Assembly (NCBI GenBank): GCA_002197995.1
Contig: NGZR01000001.1
Location: 4,960,001 to 5,024,000 of the forward strand
Reading direction: 5' to 3'
Length of the DNA stretch: 64,000 nt
Origin: Gaeumannomyces sp. JS-464
Taxonomy: Eukaryota > Ascomycota > Sordariomycetes > Magnaporthales > Magnaporthaceae
Shown: positions 11,833-23,223 of the stretch, in pieces
Layout: each line of letters starts with the position of its first letter
Position numbering within the stretch: position 1 is the first letter of the stretch
The notes under the pieces: generated by a model
The model's database searches: none
The model's input: the letters and a program-made list of their open reading frames with translations, nothing else
What the model was told of the DNA's origin: nothing
Made by a program: the position numbers and the translations under genes

Positions 11833-13749
11833 ATGGATTGGAACAACCTCAAAGACACGGTGTCGAACCTGACATTGTACGATGTCAAGGCTAGTGTGCG
11901 CAAGGTGCAGAATGGTGAGCGAGATCCTGCCCTTGGCCGCCTGCGCAGCCTGTTGTCGAGGCTCAACATGGGAGCCGGCCTTGCTGACTGTTGATTCAGC
12001 TGTCATGAACTATACCGAGATGGAGTCCAAGGTAAACTTCCTTCTCCAGCACGGCAGGGAGTGCATGCCGCCGTCACCGAGCTGACCATCAGGTTTCCAT
12101 CCACAGGTTAGAGAAGCAACCAACAACGAGCCATGGGGCGCTTCTTCCACTTTGATGCAGGAGATCGCCAACGGAACCTTCAACTAGTATGTCCGCCCCC
12201 GCCCGAGCCGACCCGGGGACCCGAACCCCCAAATTCTATGTTCTGGCTGGCGCTAACATGGTCGCATCTGTACCGCCTGGTAGCCAAACACTCAACGAGA
12301 TCATGCCCATGATATACCGCCGATTCACTGAGAAGACGGCCGAGGAGTGGCGCCAGATCTACAAAGCACTCCAGCTTCTCGAGTTTTTGATCAAGCACGG
12401 CTCGGAACGTGTTATTGACGACGCCCGCTCCCACCTGACCCTCCTCAAGATGCTGCGCCAGTTCCACTACATCGACCCCAATGGCAAGGATCAGGGAATA
12501 AACGTCCGAAACCGTGCCAAGGAGCTGGCCGAGCTCCTTGGGGACGTCGATCGCATACGCGCCGAGCGCAAGAAGGCCCGCTCTAACAAGGCCAAGTACA
12601 CTGGTGTTGAGGGCGGCGGCGGCGGCGGCTTCTCCAGCAGCAGCCGGTACGGAGGGTTCGGCAGTGAGTCCGGTGGCTATGGCGGTGGAGGCGGCAGCAG
12701 CGCGAACTATGGCGGATACTCGGGCGGCGTGTATGGCGACGGAGGTGGCTTCGGGGGACAGACCGACGAGTGGCGCGGTAGTGGCGGCGGCGGCGGTGGT
12801 AGCAGCCGCGCTGACAAGTTTGAGGAGTACGACGAGTTCGACGAAGGCGAGAAGAAGCCTGCGGCGTCTCATACCTCGTCAAGGCCTGGCGTGAAACGCA
12901 CTACTGGCGGATCCTCAGCCTCATCCTCTAAGGCGGCCGAGCCGCCCAAGAAGAAGGAGCCCGAGGCCGACCTATTCTCATTCGACGAGCCCGCACCATC
13001 ATCTTCGGCTGCAGCCGCCCCGCTTGCCGCCCCATCCGCCAGTTCCCGGCCTTGGCTCGCTCGCGCCGACCTCCGCGAATAACGACGACGACGAATTCGA
13101 TGATTTCCAATCCGCCGCCCCGGCCCAACCCCTGGCCCCGCCCATGGTGACTTCTACCGCCTCGAATGCGCAATTTGTCGCGCCGAAACCTGTTTCCGCC
13201 CCCCAACAGGCCAACCTCGGCACCATGGTCGGCCTTTCGTCCATCTCCCCCCCTCCAGCCTCCACCTCAGTAGCCTCCCCGCCAGCAGCCAACTACTCTT
13301 CCCTCAGCACCCCCATGACAAGCCCGCCACAGCCAACAGGCTATCAGGCTGCGCAGCCCAATTACTTTACGTCTGTGCAGGCAGGCGGGTCCCAGCCGCC
13401 CTCGCTGCATGGCCGGCAAGGTTCGGCGGCCGGGAGCAGCTTCGGCAGCATGACACCTATGTCAGCGGCTAGCACCGGGGCCTCTGCAGCGAAGCCCGCG
13501 GCCAAGAGCGCCGGGGGTGATGCTTTTGGTTCCTTGTGGTCACAGGCTAGCGTGGGCGTCAAGAAGGCGAGCGCCCCCAGCGCAGGCCCAGCCATGGGCC
13601 AGCTGGCTAAGGAAAAGAGTGCGGCCGGCATCTGGGGCACCAGCACGGCTTCTCCAGCTGCCCCTGCAGCAGGGGCAAACCGCCCGGCACCACCTGCTGG
13701 CACCGCCAGTGGCAGCGGGAACAATGATCTTGCGGACCTGCTTGGTTGA
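11833..13749 (+). CDS. ENTH-domain epsin, epsinR/Ent3-like
   Basis: Clathrin adaptor that binds phosphoinositides through its ENTH domain and works in trans-Golgi/endosome or endocytic traffic. Exons 11833-11914, 12000-12031, 12107-12186 and 12284-13749 join in phase (about 552 residues). The ENTH domain covers about residues 10-150: LYDVKASVRKVQNAVMNYT, REATNNEPWG, LMQEIANGTFNY, IMPMIYRRFTEKTAEEWRQI and LLEFLIKHGSERVIDDAR. A Gly-rich stretch follows, then Pro/Ala-rich disorder with short adaptor-like motifs: DLFSFDEP, the acidic DDDEFDDFQ and the C-terminal NDLADLLG. The frame changes near 13043-13047, where dropping one C of TTCCC joins the DLFSFDEP part to the LGSLAP...DDDEFDDF part. Without the correction the protein would stop at 13082 and lose its last third. 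The ENTH sequence is nearer epsinR than plasma-membrane epsins, and no ubiquitin-interacting motif was seen. Confidence 0.9.
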
Positions 13750-14372
13750 TTCTAACATGCACAGGGCTGGGTTGGTAGACATGGTGGGTGAGGGCTATAC
13801 GTGAGCCTTGGTTTCTCCGGTTAGACGGGCGGCTATCAAGAGGCACCTCTTCAACTGATGAGGGCGCTAGGAGGGTACGCGGGCTCGGTCATTGGAGATA
13901 TCCGTACCGTCTTGTTCGGAAGGCATATGGACCTTGTTTTCTCGTTTCTTATTAGAATTTTCAGCTTTTTCGTCTTTAGGCCTTGTTCAGAGAAAAGTGT
14001 TTTGTTCCTCCACGCCATACAGTCCACGGGGGTTATCAAGCACGGGTAAGCAGATTCCATTGCCGAGTGAAACGTTCCAGGCTGACAACGAGCCCAGCCT
14101 GGAGATGCCAGAGCATGGAGGACGAGGCACGGGTATGTTGGCCTGGTTGATGGACGTCTAGTGGACGCCAAAGGCTGGCCTGAGGCCACGAAGACACGTC
14201 CGGAACCCCATTGTGAGGATATTTATGTTCACTCGATCATCCATTATTGCACTATCTCGAGCTCCATGCTGCCACCCGGAACATTGACCAACCGAAAAGA
14301 GCCTTAACGCCCCGAATTTTACAGGACTCTCGCTAAAAAGCCCCTTTGGTTCAGGCTTCTTGGCGCACACAC
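13750..14372. other. Intergenic region between convergent genes
   Basis: 3' flanks of the epsin gene (plus) and the secreted protein gene (minus). No gene supported. Confidence 0.6.
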
Positions 14373-15221
14373 TCAGACGACCTCGAACCTTACACAATCG
14401 TCCTGGGCCCCGCGGTTCGCGACGGGCATGACGACGGGCTGGTGGTTCCGAGCCGCCATCATGGTGCAGACGCGGTAGACCCCCACGGGCAGGCCGCCCG
14501 GCACCTCGGCGACCAGCTCGCCCTGGTCGTTGAGGGGGTGGTCGAGGCCCTTGAAGTAGACAAAGTCGGTCGGGTCGGGCGGGACGCGGGCGCCGTAGCC
14601 GTCGGCGAGGCGCTGCACCGTGACGTGCAGATGGCCCTGGATGCGCCCCTGGCTGTCGAGGTCCTGCGGCGCCGTGTAGTAGGACACGGCCGGGTTGACC
14701 AGGTAGCCCGCGTCGAGCTTGCGCACGGCCACGACCACGTCGATGGTGGCGTTGGCGGGCAGGCGCGCGCCGTGGCCGGGCCGCCAGATGATGGCCGACG
14801 GCATCTGCGCCTTGGACGGGATGCGGCCCAGCGGGATGGGGTTGCAGGAGCCGTCGGTGTTTTGCTTCCCGTTGGTTGTTGTGTAGCCCTTGCAGAAGTT
14901 GATGAAGTTCTGCGAGTCCCTGTTGTTGTATCGGTCAACATCAGTCAGCACCTCGATACCAGATTCTGTGCATAGAGCATTATGATACTGCAGAATCGGT
15001 AACCACTTAGACGCATACGTTTTAGAAGGTGAAAGGCCATCTCTGATGCCTGGCGTCCCCGGCTCCAGCCCAGTGTACTTGCTCGCAGACTGCAGCAGCT
15101 CCTGGTGCACACAGGCGTCATGCCTCTTCCCGAGGCCGCCGACGGGATGGCTAGAAACAGCCGCCGCAGAGGCAATATCGGCAGCCGCAAGGGCTGCTAG
15201 AAGGGCTGTCGGCAGTAACAT
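14373..15221 (-). CDS. Secreted protein of a fungal family of unknown function
   Basis: A single intronless frame of 282 residues. Residues 1-20 form a signal peptide (MLLPTALLAALAAADIASAA), and a dibasic GLGKR at about 28-32 is a possible Kex2 site. The mature part shows NFINFCKGYTTTNGKQ, GSCNPIPLGRIPSKAQMPS, YYTAPQDL, GHLHVTVQ, PPDPTDFVYFKGLDHP, GGLPVGVYRVCTMMAARNHQP and a final AQDDCVRFEV. I recognise this set of motifs from a group of secreted fungal proteins sometimes mislabelled as ribosomal protein S17, but no enzymatic role is known to me. Even-spaced cysteines suggest disulfides. It was chosen over the overlapping plus-strand frame because of the signal peptide and these motifs. Confidence 0.75.
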   Translation of the reverse strand: MLLPTALLAALAAADIASAAAVSSHPVGGLGKRHDACVHQELLQSASKYTGLEPGTPGIRDGLSPSKTYASKWLPILQYHNALCTESGIEVLTDVDRYNNRDSQNFINFCKGYTTTNGKQNTDGSCNPIPLGRIPSKAQMPSAIIWRPGHGARLPANATIDVVVAVRKLDAGYLVNPAVSYYTAPQDLDSQGRIQGHLHVTVQRLADGYGARVPPDPTDFVYFKGLDHPLNDQGELVAEVPGGLPVGVYRVCTMMAARNHQPVVMPVANRGAQDDCVRFEVV

Positions 15222-16111
15222 GGTGACTGACTGTGGCTTTTACGAGGCTCGAAGGGGGGAAGGTCGACATTAGCTGACGCGAGGGGTGATTAGGCCCAGA
15301 GTGAGCTGCCAGAGACCTCTTGCCCGTTCAAAAAGGGCTCTATTAAATACCCGTACCTCGAAAGCGTCTTCCATTCGGGCAGCCCTCAGCCTACCTGCCA
15401 AGTCTTTTGCCTCCCACGCCACCAACGGGCAGGCGCGACCGTTGAATGCAATGGCAACACCCCAAGCCCGAAGTCGGCATCTCGACCTCCAGTCTGCCGG
15501 CTAATGTATCGGGGCAAACAGGACGGGCAGGCCAATCAGGCATATGCGGTGCCTGGGGTCATCAGCGACAATTGCCTAATGGTTCCCCCCTTGGGCTGAC
15601 TTGTTGCATCCAAGGAAGGTGTGCTATAAGCTGCATTTCTTGGAACTCGGCGTCGGTCGGCCGGGTTGCCTAATCCTCCAAAACGGGATGCTCCCAAGAG
15701 CAGACCTCTGCTTGGAATATCGATGGGTATAAATGAGTGCGGTAAGCAGGATGGACCATCACAAAAATAGCTCCTGTCGTGCTTGTGCTTGGTATTTGAT
15801 ATGTAGGTGAGTTTCTGACCGCCATGCCTGCAGTCAGTCTCCATTGCTGCTAAAGGCAATACTTGTATGCGAGCGGGTGGTGGGCTAGTTGTTCCTTTCA
15901 CGGTTGGGTTTACCTGCCATTGAAGCCCTCGAATTATTAAATTCATGAAGTCGCCCCTGAATCTTGATTGCGTGCAGCTATGTTCACCCGTGTCCACCCC
16001 CGAATTGAGAATAAATGGACACGCACACCAGACCCGTCTGCGCGATTCAGGGGCAATGAGTCACTCCGCTCCAGTGCATGATAAAGCCACGTTCCAACGA
16101 CTTCTAGCATC
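15222..16111. other. Intergenic region upstream of tRNA-Arg
   Basis: About 0.9 kb with the promoter side of the secreted-protein gene on the left and the tRNA on the right. A CCAAT sequence occurs at about 15532 (GGCCAATCAGG). No protein gene supported. Confidence 0.55.
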
Positions 16112-16183
16112 GGTCCTGTGGCCTAATGGTAAGGCGTTGCTTTCCGGTGGCAAAGATTTTGGGTTCGAGTCCCAACGGGATCG
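16112..16183 (+). tRNA. tRNA-Arg (anticodon CCG)
   Basis: Folds as a full 72-nt cloverleaf without intron. The acceptor stem is GGTCCTG paired with CGGGATC (including G-T wobbles). The D arm is GCC/GGC around TAATGGTAA. The anticodon stem TTGCT/GGCAA carries loop TTCCGGT with anticodon CCG at 16144-16146, reading CGG. The T arm is TTGGG/CCCAA with loop TTCGAGT, and the discriminator base is G. The A and B boxes are standard and T5 runs follow immediately. Confidence 0.95.
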
Positions 16184-16666
16184 TGACCACCTCGTTTTTG
16201 CTGTTTTTGCTGTTTTTGCTGTTTGTTCTAGCTCGCTCGGCCGTGTATTTTCCTTCCCTCGCCATCTTGTCTTATACATCACATCGGTGGCTCGCACCAC
16301 CACCTACGGGAACGCAAAGCAGAGGTTATAGAGGCGTGTTGGCATATAACCAAGTTATTTACTCCATTTTGACGACTGTCGGACACCTCGTTGCTCAGCT
16401 TTCGCGACGTCGTGAGAGACGTAGAGACATACAAGCGTAAACAAACCAGGCCAGCGACACACCCAAGCCCAAGATTATTGAACGTCATGTAATTCATCAG
16501 TACCTAAGGTAAAGGGCAACTAGACAATTAATGGGGTGAGCGCACAACTGAATAACTGACGGACAGACCAGTTCCAGCCGGGCATGCAAAACGCACTAAA
16601 TAACCGTCTCCCGCTTGTCTTCACCGACGACCACCTACCTAGGTACCTAGGCACCTAGAAAGGTAC
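16184..16666. other. Intergenic region with CCTAGG palindromes
   Basis: Between the tRNA and the STI1 3' end. At 16634-16658 there is a palindromic cluster in which CCTAGGTACCTAGG is flanked by further ACCT/CTAG pieces. Otherwise nothing is recognised. Confidence 0.55.
16195..16217 (+). terminator. Triple T5 Pol III terminator after tRNA-Arg
   Basis: Three TTTTT runs at 16195-16199, 16204-16208 and 16213-16217 repeat with a 9-bp period (TTTTTGCTG). The first lies 12 bases after the tRNA end, the usual place for RNA polymerase III termination. The others would act as backups. Confidence 0.85.
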
Positions 16667-18685
16667 TCAGCGACCCATCCTGATGACGCCCGCGGCAACA
16701 AGCTTCTGAATCTTGGACCGCACTTGAGGGTTCTTCATGTGCTCTTGCAGGGCAGCCGGGTCGCTCTGAGCCTGCTGCAGAATTGCCTGCATTACCGGGT
16801 CTTGCATGATGCCCATGATCTAGTGAGTAGAAATATCGGTGGTTAGTAATGGTTCCTAGATAACCTCAAGATCACGACGCTTCGCGGACAGTGTGCCAAG
16901 CACGGAAGCTGGAACTCACCTCGGGGTCGCGTGCGAGCCTCTCGCGAGTCTGCTCCTCAGTCTCGTTTTCGCGCGCCGAGTACATGGCCGTGAAGGCTTT
17001 TTGCTGCTGCTGCTCAATCTCGCGCGTGTTGGCGCCCCCGTGGTGCTCGCGGTCAATGTTCTGGGCCTCGGTGCATGCGTCGAGGCACTTGCTGTACTCG
17101 CGCATGCCAAAGTAGGCCTGCGCCTTGCGGATATAGGCGCGGATGAATTTGGAGTCCTTGGCGATGGCGGCGTCGCAGTCAGTCAGGGCCGAGGGGAACT
17201 CGAGTAGTTTGATGAAGGCGGCAGCCCGGTTGCTGTAGCCCCTGGGGTCCTCGGGAGCGCGCTTGATCATCTCCGAGTAGGCGGCCACGGCACCCGGCCA
17301 GTCCGACGCCTTAAATTTGTTGTTGCCCTCCTCGCGCGCCTCCTCGGCCTTTACCGGGTCGATATAAGCCAGCCGCTCAGAGTCCTTCTTGAGCTTCTCA
17401 GCCGCATTTAGTTTCTTGAGGACCTCGGGTGTACGGTGCTCGCGCAGCGACGTCTTGTAGTTGTCGATGGCTAGCTCCATGTTGCCCACCTTCTCGTGCG
17501 CGGACCCGATGCGCGCGTACGACTTTGCGATGGTCTTGAAGTCGGCATAGATGGCGCGGCCCTCCTCGACGGCCTTGGTGCATGTGTCGATGCAAGCCTG
17601 GTAGTCGCCCTTCTCGAAATGCGCAGCGCCCAGGTTGTTTAGGTACGTAATGTCCTTGTGCAGGTCCCAAGCCGCTGTGTAGTGCTTAATGGCCTCCTCA
17701 AAGTTGCGCTTCTTATACTGCTCGGTTCCCAGAGCCTTCTCCTTGTCCGCCGCCTCCTTTGCCTTCTTCTTCTCCAGCGCCTCCTCGTCTTCCGGTTCAG
17801 GCTCGGGCTCGGGCTCTGGTGCCTTGGACTTGGCGGCAGCGGGCGCAGGCCTAGCGTCGGGCATCGGGACGTCCTCCTCTTGTTCCCTGGCGGAGCCGCT
17901 GGCCCCAGGCATATCCTCGGGAGAGCGAACGTCCATGTCCACGCCCATCATAACGCCCAGCACCGAGATCATACGAGGGTCACTGAAGAGGTCCTGGGTG
18001 TTCTTGGGATTTGAGCGGATCGCCTGGAGCTTCGCCATAAAGGTGGGGTCTGCAAGGTAGGCGCTAGTCTTGGGGTTGGCGGCAAGCTTCTGAATGAGTT
18101 GGGGGTCGTTGAACATCTGGCCCAGGCCAGCGGAGGATCGCCGCCACCAAAGCCGGCGCCTATGGTTGGAAACCCCGTGTCAGCCAAAGCATAGGGAACG
18201 TCGCGGTGGCAAGGTGGTTCCTGCGGGACGGGATATTTGCGTCTTCGCGACTACATACCTTGGATCTCCTGGTCGATGGCACGCTGGACTGCCGCAAGAT
18301 CGTTCTTCATGCCGGCATTGTTGGGGTCCAGCTTCAGGCCCTCCTCGTAGGCCTCGGCGGCGGCGGCCAAGTCGTTCTTCCCGTACAAGGCGCTGCCCTT
18401 GCGGCCCCAACCCTTGGGCCAGTCGGGCTTCAGCTGGGTGGTCTTCTCGGCATCCTTAAGGGCGTTGTCCCACTCCTTCTTGGAGGCGTAGGCGGCTGAG
18501 CGGTTGCTGTAGAGGATGTGGTTGTCGGGGGCAAGCTCGATGGCGGCGGTGAATTTCTCGCTGCGCGAAGGTTAGCGACTCGCGGGCGCTGCAGGTGTGG
18601 TGTGGGGTACTTACATAGCCTCGTCGAAATTCTTTGCGGCGATGGCCTTGTTGCCCAATGCCTTGAGCTCGTCGGCCGTCGACAT
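16667..18685 (-). CDS. STI1: Hsp70/Hsp90 organising co-chaperone STI1 (Hop)
   Basis: TPR scaffold that bridges Hsp70 and Hsp90 and passes client proteins between them in the cytosol. Exons 18685-18615, 18560-18259, 18159-16920 and 16819-16667 give about 588 residues, the normal length. Order: TPR1 (MSTADELKALGNKAIAAKNF, HILYSNRSAAYA), DP1 (MFNDPQLIQKLAANPKTSAY), a charged linker with a PEPEPEPEPEDEE run, TPR2A (EQYKKRNFEEAIKHYTAAWD, TYLNNLGAAHFEKGDY), TPR2B (EGNNKFKASDWPGAVAAY, GYSNRAAAFIKL) and DP2 (IMQDPVMQAILQQAQSDP), ending VRSKIQKLVAAGVIRMGR. The frame breaks at about 18133-18137: GAGFGGGDP and SAGLGQMFNDP are in different frames, and one more base restores the run. Such a break in this conserved gene points to a sequence error. 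Confidence 0.95.
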
Positions 18686-20703
18686 GGTGCGGGGTTCTCC
18701 CAATTTTGAGAGTAGTAGTCGGCAGGATATGTAAAGGCGTAGAAAGCAATTTTCCAACGGTCGCGGGTGCGTCTGGTTCACGACAAGTATCCTAGTGCTC
18801 TTATGTCTGGGCTGGGCGTGGAGTAGAAAGTGACCGGAAGATCGGGTGAGTTCGGTCGACTGCCTGCCTGGTGTTTTCTAACAGCGGCGCCTGCATGGGC
18901 TGGAGCACTGCGGGTTTGCGACAATCTTCTAGGCCATTCGACGAGCTCGGAGAATACTGACGCTGATTGGCTGCAGAGCTCGAGCCAGGTCGCGGCCGCA
19001 TCCCTGTCGTTGGCGGGGAATTCGTCCGATTTCCTTTTGCGTCAATCGAGGCTGAGAGGATCAACATAAGCGGTTCAGGGCGCATCTTTGTTCGCTTTTC
19101 CAGCTGGCGCATTGTTCCCGCCTCTGGCCCCGGCCTTTGTCCATGTTGTGAATCCAAGATATCGATCTGTCTGAGCTCCCTCACGAGGTGCGGGGTTAGG
19201 CGCGTTGGCGGCTGACAGTCCTGAACTCTAGCACTCTCACCCCGCAACCCAACCTCCCCACCCTAACCCAGCATTTACTTCAGTTCCTGCTGACACTCCT
19301 ATCCAACTCAGCCTTTGCCGATTTAAGATACACAAGGAAAGTACATCCAGAGAGGTGAGGTATTCTTAAATGGAGGTTTTCGAGCAGCATCAATTAAATG
19401 TCCTACTTTGTATTTATGGCATATTCTGTCTCGATCTAGAATCGCTAAAGTCTCTGAGGTCTCGCCCAATTCCCACACATCCTATTTGTTCAACTTGTTG
19501 CTGGAAGTCAGTGAGAGACTCATGCGGGCCTGGTCACGGATATTTCCTTTCCATTATGATCAAAGATACAAGGGTTCTAAGCCTAGCTTCGTAAGGAGAG
19601 TACAGGGTCAGCTTTCATGTTTCAGTTGCTTATTTTGCCGTTTGTGGAGGTCTTTGTATCTCGAAGCATTATGGGCTTAATGGGTTTTGGTATGGCGAGA
19701 ACTAGGATGAGACACGACGAGAATTTCTTACCCGAATGGCAGCGGGATGATCCTGACTTAGAAAGGATTGAAGCAATAAGCAAGAGCCGCTTGAAGACAT
19801 AAAGCCTAACGGCTACCTCTTCGACAAATCTTGACAAATATTCGCCAGGAGGGAACACCCACGTCGACGGGCATGAATAAAAAGTAATTCTAATTGGCCA
19901 AGTGCCTACTATTCTGGCTACTGATACTGCGAGGGGCTTGAAAAGATGCAATCATTTAATACCAAATTGGTCCCTGATGGGCCGTTGGGAGTCGAAAGAA
20001 GGTTCGGAAATGGCCTACAAAGAGGCCAGTCGGTCAGGTCGCAAACCAGTGTCGGGTAAGGTCAGCAGTTCCGACACTTCGTTCCCTGTCAAAACCAAAC
20101 GTTTTGATGAACGCCTCCAGGACCTTAGCGCCAGTTGCATACAAAGATGGCCTCTGAGTAATTAGCTATCGCTTAAAGAGGGCCGGGGCAGTTGATTAGT
20201 GTTTAGCCTTCAGCATAACTCAAATCTGCAAAGGCGGGAGTGGACCCTTCGAGGCGGCTAAGAATTTCACGGGCCCGAAAGGTCGGCGGCTCCGTCAAGC
20301 CCAGCGCCACCTCGGAAGACCACCTCAGACAGGCTAGCCTCCGCTCTATTGTTGTCGCCGGGCTGAAGACAGCGGGGAGATTGCGGCCTTGCGGGGAAGG
20401 CGGCTCGAAGGGGAGACGCCAAGGCGAAGAAAGCGCCCTTGGGCTGGCTACTCGGGCTACTGCTAGAGACAGGGCTGGGCCCCGGGGCACTGCGCTACCA
20501 GAAGGGTTTCCGCATAACATGGTACAGCACCCCAGGGAAGACCTTGTCCGGATTTTCCTGTGACTACCTATTCATTTTCTTTGACTCTCGGGACAAGCCA
20601 AAAGCAGGCCGTGACGAGTGTTTTCCCCCTTTTCTTTTTCCCGAAGCGGGCGAACGATCATTGTTCGCTCGAGTTCGTCGTCCGCATTCGCTCGTTTGTC
20701 ACA
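18686..20703. other. Long intergenic region, partly AT-richer
   Basis: About 2 kb with no supportable gene. Roughly 19330-20160 is visibly richer in A and T than the flanks and could be a decayed repeat or simply non-coding sequence; no terminal repeats or transposase motifs were found. The right end should hold the promoter of the receptor gene starting at 20704. Confidence 0.5.
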
Positions 20704-22758
20704 ATGAAGGCCCACACTGGATTTCTAGCGTTGGCGCTGCCTCTCCTTCTCGTCCCATCTGTGCTGGCCGGTGGTACTACCCTGTGGGTACAGACTTTCC
20801 CACGAATGCCAAGTTGTATGGTGAGTTCCGAGGGACATGGCTCGATGCAAAAAGAAGACCAAAAAAAAAAAAAAAAGACAAAAAAAGACGGACACGGAGC
20901 CTTGCTGACCAAGGATACCGTCTCGCGATCAACAGCGCGTGTGCGTGCAGGAAGCAGCAGCAACCTCGAGATGCCTCATAACAGACGACACGTGCTTTTG
21001 CAGCCCGCAGATTTCCGAAGGCGCGCTGTTGAGTTGCTCCCGGGAGCGTTGCAGCAAGACGGATCTGATGGCCGTGATCAGACTCACCAGAACCGCCTGC
21101 GGCCGAGAGCCCAAGGACAGAGGGGCGGCCCTCCGAGCCCAGCAGTGTTCGTGGGCCGTCATAGCGAGCGTTTGCGTCATCATACGGCTCGTCCACAGGT
21201 TGCTCGACAGAGGGCAGTGTCGCAGCAGGGCGGTGCTTAGGGCCGAAGACATGTGCATCTCGGTCACATACCTGTTCAGCCTCACGATCTACACCGTCGT
21301 CGCCACCTTCATGGCTGGCATGGGGTTGGGGCGCGACTTCTGGGCCTTGAGTCCCAAGCAGATCAGCACCCTGGGCTTCTGGCTGTATCTGATCCAGGTG
21401 CTCTACGTGGTAGCCATTGGTCTGCTGAGAAACTCATTCCTGCTGTTTTATTTGCGTGTTTTCACGGAGAAGGAGCGCGAAGGGAACGGGCAAGTCCGTC
21501 GCTGGGGGCCCGGGGGGCGTTGGAAGCTTGCTCAGATCCTACGGTGGACGATCGCCATCCAGAGCGGCATCTCCATTGCCATTCTCTTGGCCGTCATCTT
21601 TCAGTGCTGGCCGATATACAAGACCTGGGAGGGTTGGAAAGGGGACGTCGCGGGGGTTTGCATCCCGCCTACGACCCTGATGCAAACCAATGCCGGTGTC
21701 AGCATAGCCATTGGCCTGTGGATTCTCTATCTGCCGCTCTCGCAGATTCGAACGCTGACCTCACCCGCGGGGCAGTGATCGGGGTCGGCATCATGCTCTG
21801 CATGGGAACATGTGAGTTGCGCCACCCCGCGTCAGGCAGGCGGTTGTGGGATTCTGTCAGATTAGGAGGTTTGGGGATGATATTATGATTGGCTGACCTT
21901 GGGCTGTGCGCCTTTCTGTCCAGAGTCTTTATGCTGAGCGTCTTGCGTCTGGCGCCGAGCCTCCGCCTCAAGCAGGTCTTTCTGGTCCAGGGCGGGCGGG
22001 CCGAGCTGGTCAGTTGGAGCACTGCCGAGTTAACAGCTGGCATCATCTGCGTTTGCATGCCCAGCATGCGTGTCGTCAGCTTCCGGGCACTTGTGGCTCT
22101 CCTTGCGCACACGCCGTGGCGCTTGCCGAACCGGGACCTTTCTTCTGTGGCGAGATCACCATTCGGCGCCGGGTCAGGAGCGGGCAAGATGGCAGCCGCA
22201 TCGGCCGGTGGGCTGGTGAGCGAGGAGGGGAAAACGGGTCTGTTTCCTCCACCACCAGCGTCCGTTGCGCACAGCGACCGATTGGCTAGCTGCTCGGCGC
22301 CCAGTACGACCCCAAGATCGCGAAGCGTTGGGAGATGGACGGCGCCTAGCAGCTGGGAGGGTCCTGAAAGCGTCAAGAATGCGCCTGGCCGAGTCGCGGC
22401 TCAAGGGAAGCCTGGAACAGACCATAGGGGTTCCGTCTCGCGGAAAAGTGAGGACGGACCATCGTCGTCGAGAGAAGGCAGCGGCGGAAGGCCGGTCCGG
22501 CGAACGGTAACGCCTGATTATTTCGTGCCTCGCCGGTTCCCTCCGGGCGAAGGCAAGCGGCGGGGTTCGCGCTCTGCGCCGGAGGCCAGGGGGGTTTCGC
22601 GTTTCAATGCTTCGGGACCAGAGCGGCTTCCTTCTCTGCCCACCAGAGCCTACAAGCGGCCGATATCAACGGCCAACCGGAGGGCAAGGGGCAGGAGACG
22701 GCACCAGCGCCGGCATTGTAGGTTGAGTGGCAATTGGCTGCCGTGTTACCTTTCATAA
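20704..22758 (+). CDS. CFEM-domain Pth11-type seven-helix receptor
   Basis: Candidate surface receptor of the Pth11 class, confined to filamentous ascomycetes and linked in some species to surface or host sensing. Exons 20704-20820, 20951-21811 and 21926-22758. Exon 1 codes for a signal peptide (FLALALPLLLVPSVLA). Exon 2 continues with a CFEM domain (PSC, TSRC, DDTCFC, LLSC, RERC, TACG spacing) and then membrane helices such as VTYLFSLTIYTVVATFMAGM, FWLYLIQVLYVVAIGLL, ISIAILLAVIFQCWPIY and VSIAIGLWILYLPL. After a one-base gap (somewhere in 21745-21772, best at the GGGG run) come VIGVGIMLCMGT and, from exon 3, WSTAELTAGIICVCMPSMR, the typical last helix. A basic, Ser/Pro-rich cytosolic tail of about 200 residues follows and could contain further frame errors. 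The first intron holds an A16 run. Confidence 0.8.
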
Positions 22759-23223
22759 TGCCAGCCGTGATGATAAACAGTGGCCTGAGGCTGGAATCAA
22801 ATGCAGACTCCGAAACCAAAGGGCAATCAAGCCAATGCCTCCACGCTATCACGTGCGCTGGGAACCTGTTCCAGGCATGTTGCAGGGCATGGGTACAGTG
22901 GCCAATCAGGCGGGATGCGTTAATCATCCCGCCGTGGATGGAGCCCGAGTCGGCTCGGAGTAACCTGATCTGGCATTCAAAAATCATACGACGACATGGC
23001 GACACGTTGGGAGGAAGGTCCATCCAATTAGCTGCACGGGTTGTAGCTGGATCCATTGGAAACCAAAGGAGAAGCAAGCACCACAGCGTTTCGGCTGCTT
23101 CCTGCTTTCCGTGCTCTCCAGTCTCGTCGAGCTGCAACGTCGAGGCGCAAGCTTAAAGCTCCCCGCTCTCGCCCGCCCAAGCTCTTTCCCACCGTCGCGG
23201 ATTGCCTTTCTTCCTCCTCCACG
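22759..23223. other. Intergenic region, probable promoter of hemerythrin-like gene
   Basis: Contains a CCAAT sequence at about 22901 (GGCCAATCAGG), some 320 bases upstream of the next start codon. No other element is seen. Confidence 0.5.

Noticed and set aside
12180..12872. Long minus-strand reading frame (about 230 codons) across the epsin gene
   Set aside because: It is antisense to the Gly-rich and ENTH parts of the epsin, has only low-complexity Ala/Thr content, and no splice or start context.
14346..14975. Plus-strand frame of about 210 codons
   Set aside because: Lies opposite the secreted-protein gene, is composed of Val/Gly/His-rich shadow sequence and has no family motifs.
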